Positions 60,542 to 64,000 of a stretch of DNA of 64,000 nt are shown piece after piece. Within the stretch, counting starts at the first letter, position 1. Every line of letters begins with the position of its first letter. The position numbers and the translations under genes were made by a program. Source of the DNA: Sphagnum magellanicum (lineage: Eukaryota > Streptophyta > Sphagnopsida > Sphagnales > Sphagnaceae); contig CM038910.1 in NCBI GenBank assembly GCA_021904315.1, positions 10,354,001-10,418,000 of the forward strand, written 5' to 3'. The notes below the pieces were generated by a model. It was not told the origin of the DNA, did no database searches, and was given only the letters and a program-made list of their open reading frames with translations.

Positions 60542-61012
60542 GTTGATGATGTGCTGGTGGGTGCTGGTAAACTCTGGCTCGGTGATCTCCTTCTCGTACC
60601 AATGTGGATTTGGACTTTGAACATCCGGCCTCATTGGGATTTATATACGGTGACTAGATAGATAGTAGGTAGTCTATTGCAAGAATGAATTCATTTCTTG
60701 CAGCTCACACTTTGTTTACTATTGTTCATGACAGCAGCTACTGTGATCACGAGTGTGCGCTACTGTCATTCTTTCATGTCCACTCGACACTTGTCAGGCT
60801 GCCAGCCCCCTTGGCTAGTTACGTATTATAACCTGCAACCATTGTGGATGGATGCTCATGATATAAACAAATACATGGAAAGGTCAAGTGGTGTGTCAGC
60901 TTGCACTTGAAATCTTTGCTCATTTCAAAACCCTTGCTTCTCTAGCTCCACCTAGAGTACTTAGACTAAACCCACCGCTATACAGCCATGAAGCTACCAC
61001 TGGGGTAATGGA

Positions 61013-64000
61013 CAGTGTTGGGCGGTTCTCAATTTTTGTGAAAACCGCTGGTTCCGGTTATCACAACCATTTTAGAGAACCTTTAAGGTTCTCATTAATA
61101 ATTTTAAAATATATATTTTGATAACCTTTAAGGGTTTTAGATTTTTGGAAAAAAAATTCCCACCGGTTTTCAGCCCTGCCGGTTCTCATGAAAATGACTA
61201 GCCCCGGTTTTCGGCATCAGTTTTCACAAGCCAGTTTTCAAATTTTTAAAAATCCAGAATTTTAATTATTTAATTTAATGTGAAATTTTAATTAATTTTT
61301 CTTTAAATTAATTACTTGAAAAACATGAAACAAATGCAAAAAATTAAAAAAAATATTTTAAATTTCTTCTCATTCAAATTCACCTTCAAATTCTTGTAAC
61401 TCTTATTCTAATTGTTCATCCATCTCAATAAACTCTATTAAATCACTAGGAGATTTACAACCAACTCTGGCATCATTAGGCCAATTTTTGCTAAAAATTA
61501 ATTTTTCTAAATTTTTTGATTGTAAACAACATCTTCTAAAGTTGGTGAGTATGCCAATTAAAGAAAAAATCCTTTATGTTTCTATTTACAATCCAACAAT
61601 TCCTAATATTTGTTGAGCAAGAAAACCAACAATGGGGAACATAGACTCATGTTTCTGCCACCATTGCACATGGCATTTGATCTCCTTAGGATCCACTTGA
61701 AACCTCTTAAAAATGAAGAGTTCTTTGTTAACTAGTTCTACGATTGGTTCAATCGTCTTGGTAGTTATCTCAAAAATATTTGGGTTGTTATCTTCATAAG
61801 ATCTGTGCTTTGCAAATTCAACATCATAATTTTCCATAGGTTGTAAGTGATGATAACATTTCAAAAGCATAGGTTGCAAAGATTTCCAATCATACTCTTT
61901 TATAATAGAATTGCCTTGTTCACAACCAACAAATGAAATTACCAAATGAAGGTTTTGAAATTGTGGATATAACATCAACAAAAGCATGTTATGGGCTTTT
62001 CTTTTTTCATATTTTCTTTAGAATGAAAAAAAAGAATCAAGGACACCACAAACTTTTTTCTTAATGTTAGAAGCAAACAAAGACAATTCAAAAGTAATTG
62101 CAAAATCAACATCAATAAATTGGTCTAAGTTCTATACAATTCCAACATCTTTTTTTAACTTGGAACTCATTGTGATGACATTGTTTAGGGCATCACTAAG
62201 TAACCAATGACTTTGGATTGGTTTAGAACATAAGCAATAACAGCTAGAGACAAGCAATCAACAATTGTTTAACAAATATGCCAAGTGATAATAGGGGGAA
62301 TTCAACCAAAAACATGAACAACAGTTTGTGAACTATAACATAATACAATGGCCTTTTGAAATAATAAGGCCTCTTGAAATAAGATTACTTTGCTTAGAAA
62401 CGTGTAAAATATTTAACAAAATGTTAGTATTCGGAAAAAAAAAGATTGCAAATTTGCAAGCCAAATTTTTAATTATATTATAAACAAAAATCACTAAAAA
62501 AAACCTTGTTTTGATAGGGGTGTATAGTTTTCTTGGATGAATTCTAGAATCAATGCAAGCTTTAGTCCATTATTGTTTTCCTTTCTTAGATTTCTTTGGC
62601 CAAGTTATGCACTTTTGTAAATCAAATTCGATTGACTTAATAGAAATATGTTTCAAGATTTTATAAATGTTTTTTTCAATTGTCCCATATTGACATGCTT
62701 TAGAAAATGCATGACCGAAGTAAGTGCCTTGGAAACTTTCCTCCATACCAAAAATTTCACAATTCACCACAAATTTTTAAGTTGTTGTCGTGGCATTCAA
62801 ATTTGCACCTTCATCCTTAACATATGCAAAAAAATTCTTCTTTAAATCATATTGATCTAACAATTCAGTCAAATTTCTTGCCATAGCCCCTATAGTTTCA
62901 TTTGCCTCAAACAATCCTATTGTAATATGTTGGGGTTGCCATCCTTCATTCAAAAAGTTAATCACCAATGCAATTACATCATGTGCACCCTTTGACATCC
63001 ACAAATCAAAATTAATTGTTGCATAATAACATTGTTTCAATTTAAGCAACATATATTTTTGCTTTGTCTTATCTACTAAATCAACCAAAGTTTATTCTGA
63101 AAACATTTTTCTTGATGGAAACACAACTCTTGGACATAAATGCATTACAAAATGCTTCAACCAAATGCTTTCACAAATTTGAATGGGGAGATGATTTTTA
63201 ACACCTAAAAGGGCAAGGTTGTGCAAAAATTGCTTTTGTTACACAACATCCTTCTTAAAGGGATTTTTTGGATTAAGAAACTTTGATATTTAAAAGTTAA
63301 ACACATTTGGCCTATTTTTTGCAAGTTGTCTTTCAAATACATTTCTTAAAGGAAAGTTCATTTCTTCTTCAAATCTCTTTGCAAGTATAGCATGATCTGC
63401 ATCTACATGTTTTTTCAAACATGTTATGTCATTTTTTAAAGAATATGTAATAATTCCTCTCCTTTCTTTTGTTCTTGGACTATAAGAGACAAAATTTACA
63501 TGACAAATCATACACCTCATGATATGAAGTTTGCTTCCATCAACAATGTTATTATCATTTATAATGATAAATGACCAACATAATGCATTCCTATCATGCC
63601 GTCTTTGTTTTTCTTTTTGCAAATGCAATTTTTATAAATTCTTTTTACGTATCTCTTCTTCACCCTGAACGGCACCAGATTGTGTTTGCAAACTTCTATT
63701 TTTTTTTCCATAGTTTCAATTAGAGATACCTCTTCCATAGAAACTTGATTGGGCAAAATATCACAATATTCATTTTCTATTACTATTTCATAAGTCTTTG
63801 AAGATTCCATTTTATAAAAATTTGATATGATTATAATGGAAAAGACTAAATAAGAGATTTTGTGAATTGTAAAATGGTTTAAGTGTTATAGGATTTTAAA
63901 GATTTAGTTCCCAGTTTAGAAAACATCTAAACATTTACAAAGATCCAACACCATTTACACCTAAGCATTTACAAGCAATTATAAAAAAGCTCAATTATAA
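61013..64000 (-). mobile_element. hAT element, left end to beyond window
   Basis: It starts CAGTGTTGGGCGGTTCTCAA at 61013, next to AACCGCTGGTTCCGGTT subterminal repeats like those of the MITEs at 30116 and 55998. The transposase relic is inside, on the minus strand. The candidate target site GTAATGGA (61005-61012) cannot be checked because the other end lies outside. Confidence 0.8.
61370..63810 (-). pseudogene. hAT transposase relic (BED finger, DDE core, dimerisation domain)
   Basis: The minus-strand start is at 63810 (MESSKTYEIV). The BED-type region has LHIMRCMICHVNFVSYSP then KKHVDADHAILAKRF (about 63380-63530). The DDE/RNase H-like core has FDLWMSKGAHDVIALVINFL (about 62950-63010), GLFEANETIGAMARNLTELL, YVKDEGANLN (about 62780-62840), FGHAFSKACQYG and DLQKCITWPKKS (about 62580-62700). 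The C-terminal dimerisation domain has RFQVDPKEIKCHVQWWQKHE, GFLAQQILGIVG and RIFSLIGILTNFRRC (about 61510-61720), ending at a stop at 61370. The Asp residues of FDLW and VKDEG are present. Stops and frame changes occur throughout, and 61990-62560 is badly decayed, so it is inactive. The protein would be about 700-800 residues, normal for hAT. Confidence 0.87.

Overview
This window looks like nuclear DNA of a land plant with a large, repeat-rich genome. The signs are plant-type host genes or gene pieces (UDP-glucuronate 4-epimerase, a U-box/ARM ubiquitin ligase, NEP1/EMG1, RPB2, plant-type mitochondrial ribosomal protein mS34), introns with GT/GC-AG ends, a plant chromovirus with an initiator-Met-tRNA primer site, a CACTA element, Harbinger- and hAT-type MITEs, and short plant telomere-type repeats. 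The AT-rich, relic-filled intergenic DNA suggests a non-flowering plant or another large genome, but the sequence alone does not settle the lineage. Only one host gene looks whole (mS34, 25879-26666). The rest is pseudogenes, transposons and unassigned DNA.

Layout. 1-2560: a degenerate retrocopy of a UDP-glucuronate 4-epimerase gene, bounded by copies of a short repeat. 4294-6090: relic of a pogo/CENP-B-type transposase. 6745-18457: an old Ty3/gypsy chromovirus on the minus strand with a perfect 5-bp target duplication. Its left LTR holds two later insertions: a 3.96-kb CACTA element (7276-11238) carrying pieces of at least three unrelated host genes, and a solo LTR of the same family in the opposite orientation (11299-12143). 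18458-25500: AT-rich, no gene recognised, one short tandem array. 25540-26666: the mS34 gene, whose 5' end is triplicated in tandem. 26690-31330: two unrecognised coding relics (one split by two hAT MITEs), a Harbinger-type MITE and a CpG-rich patch. 31380-37500: dispersed repeats, a second MITE, a probable tRNA-derived SINE and an AT-rich array. 37990-39890: a second, different CENP-B/jerky-type transposase relic. 40000-60200: mostly AT-rich DNA with minisatellites, homopolymer G/C tracts, foldback elements and MITEs. 61013-64000: the left end and transposase relic of a hAT element that runs off the window; it is a plausible source of the hAT MITEs seen elsewhere here.

The most interesting object is the CACTA element. 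It has matching ends, a 3-bp target duplication and subterminal repeats, shows no transposase, and carries NEP1, U-box/ARM and RPB2 pieces with introns still present. The two NEP1 exons lie on either side of the other captured pieces.
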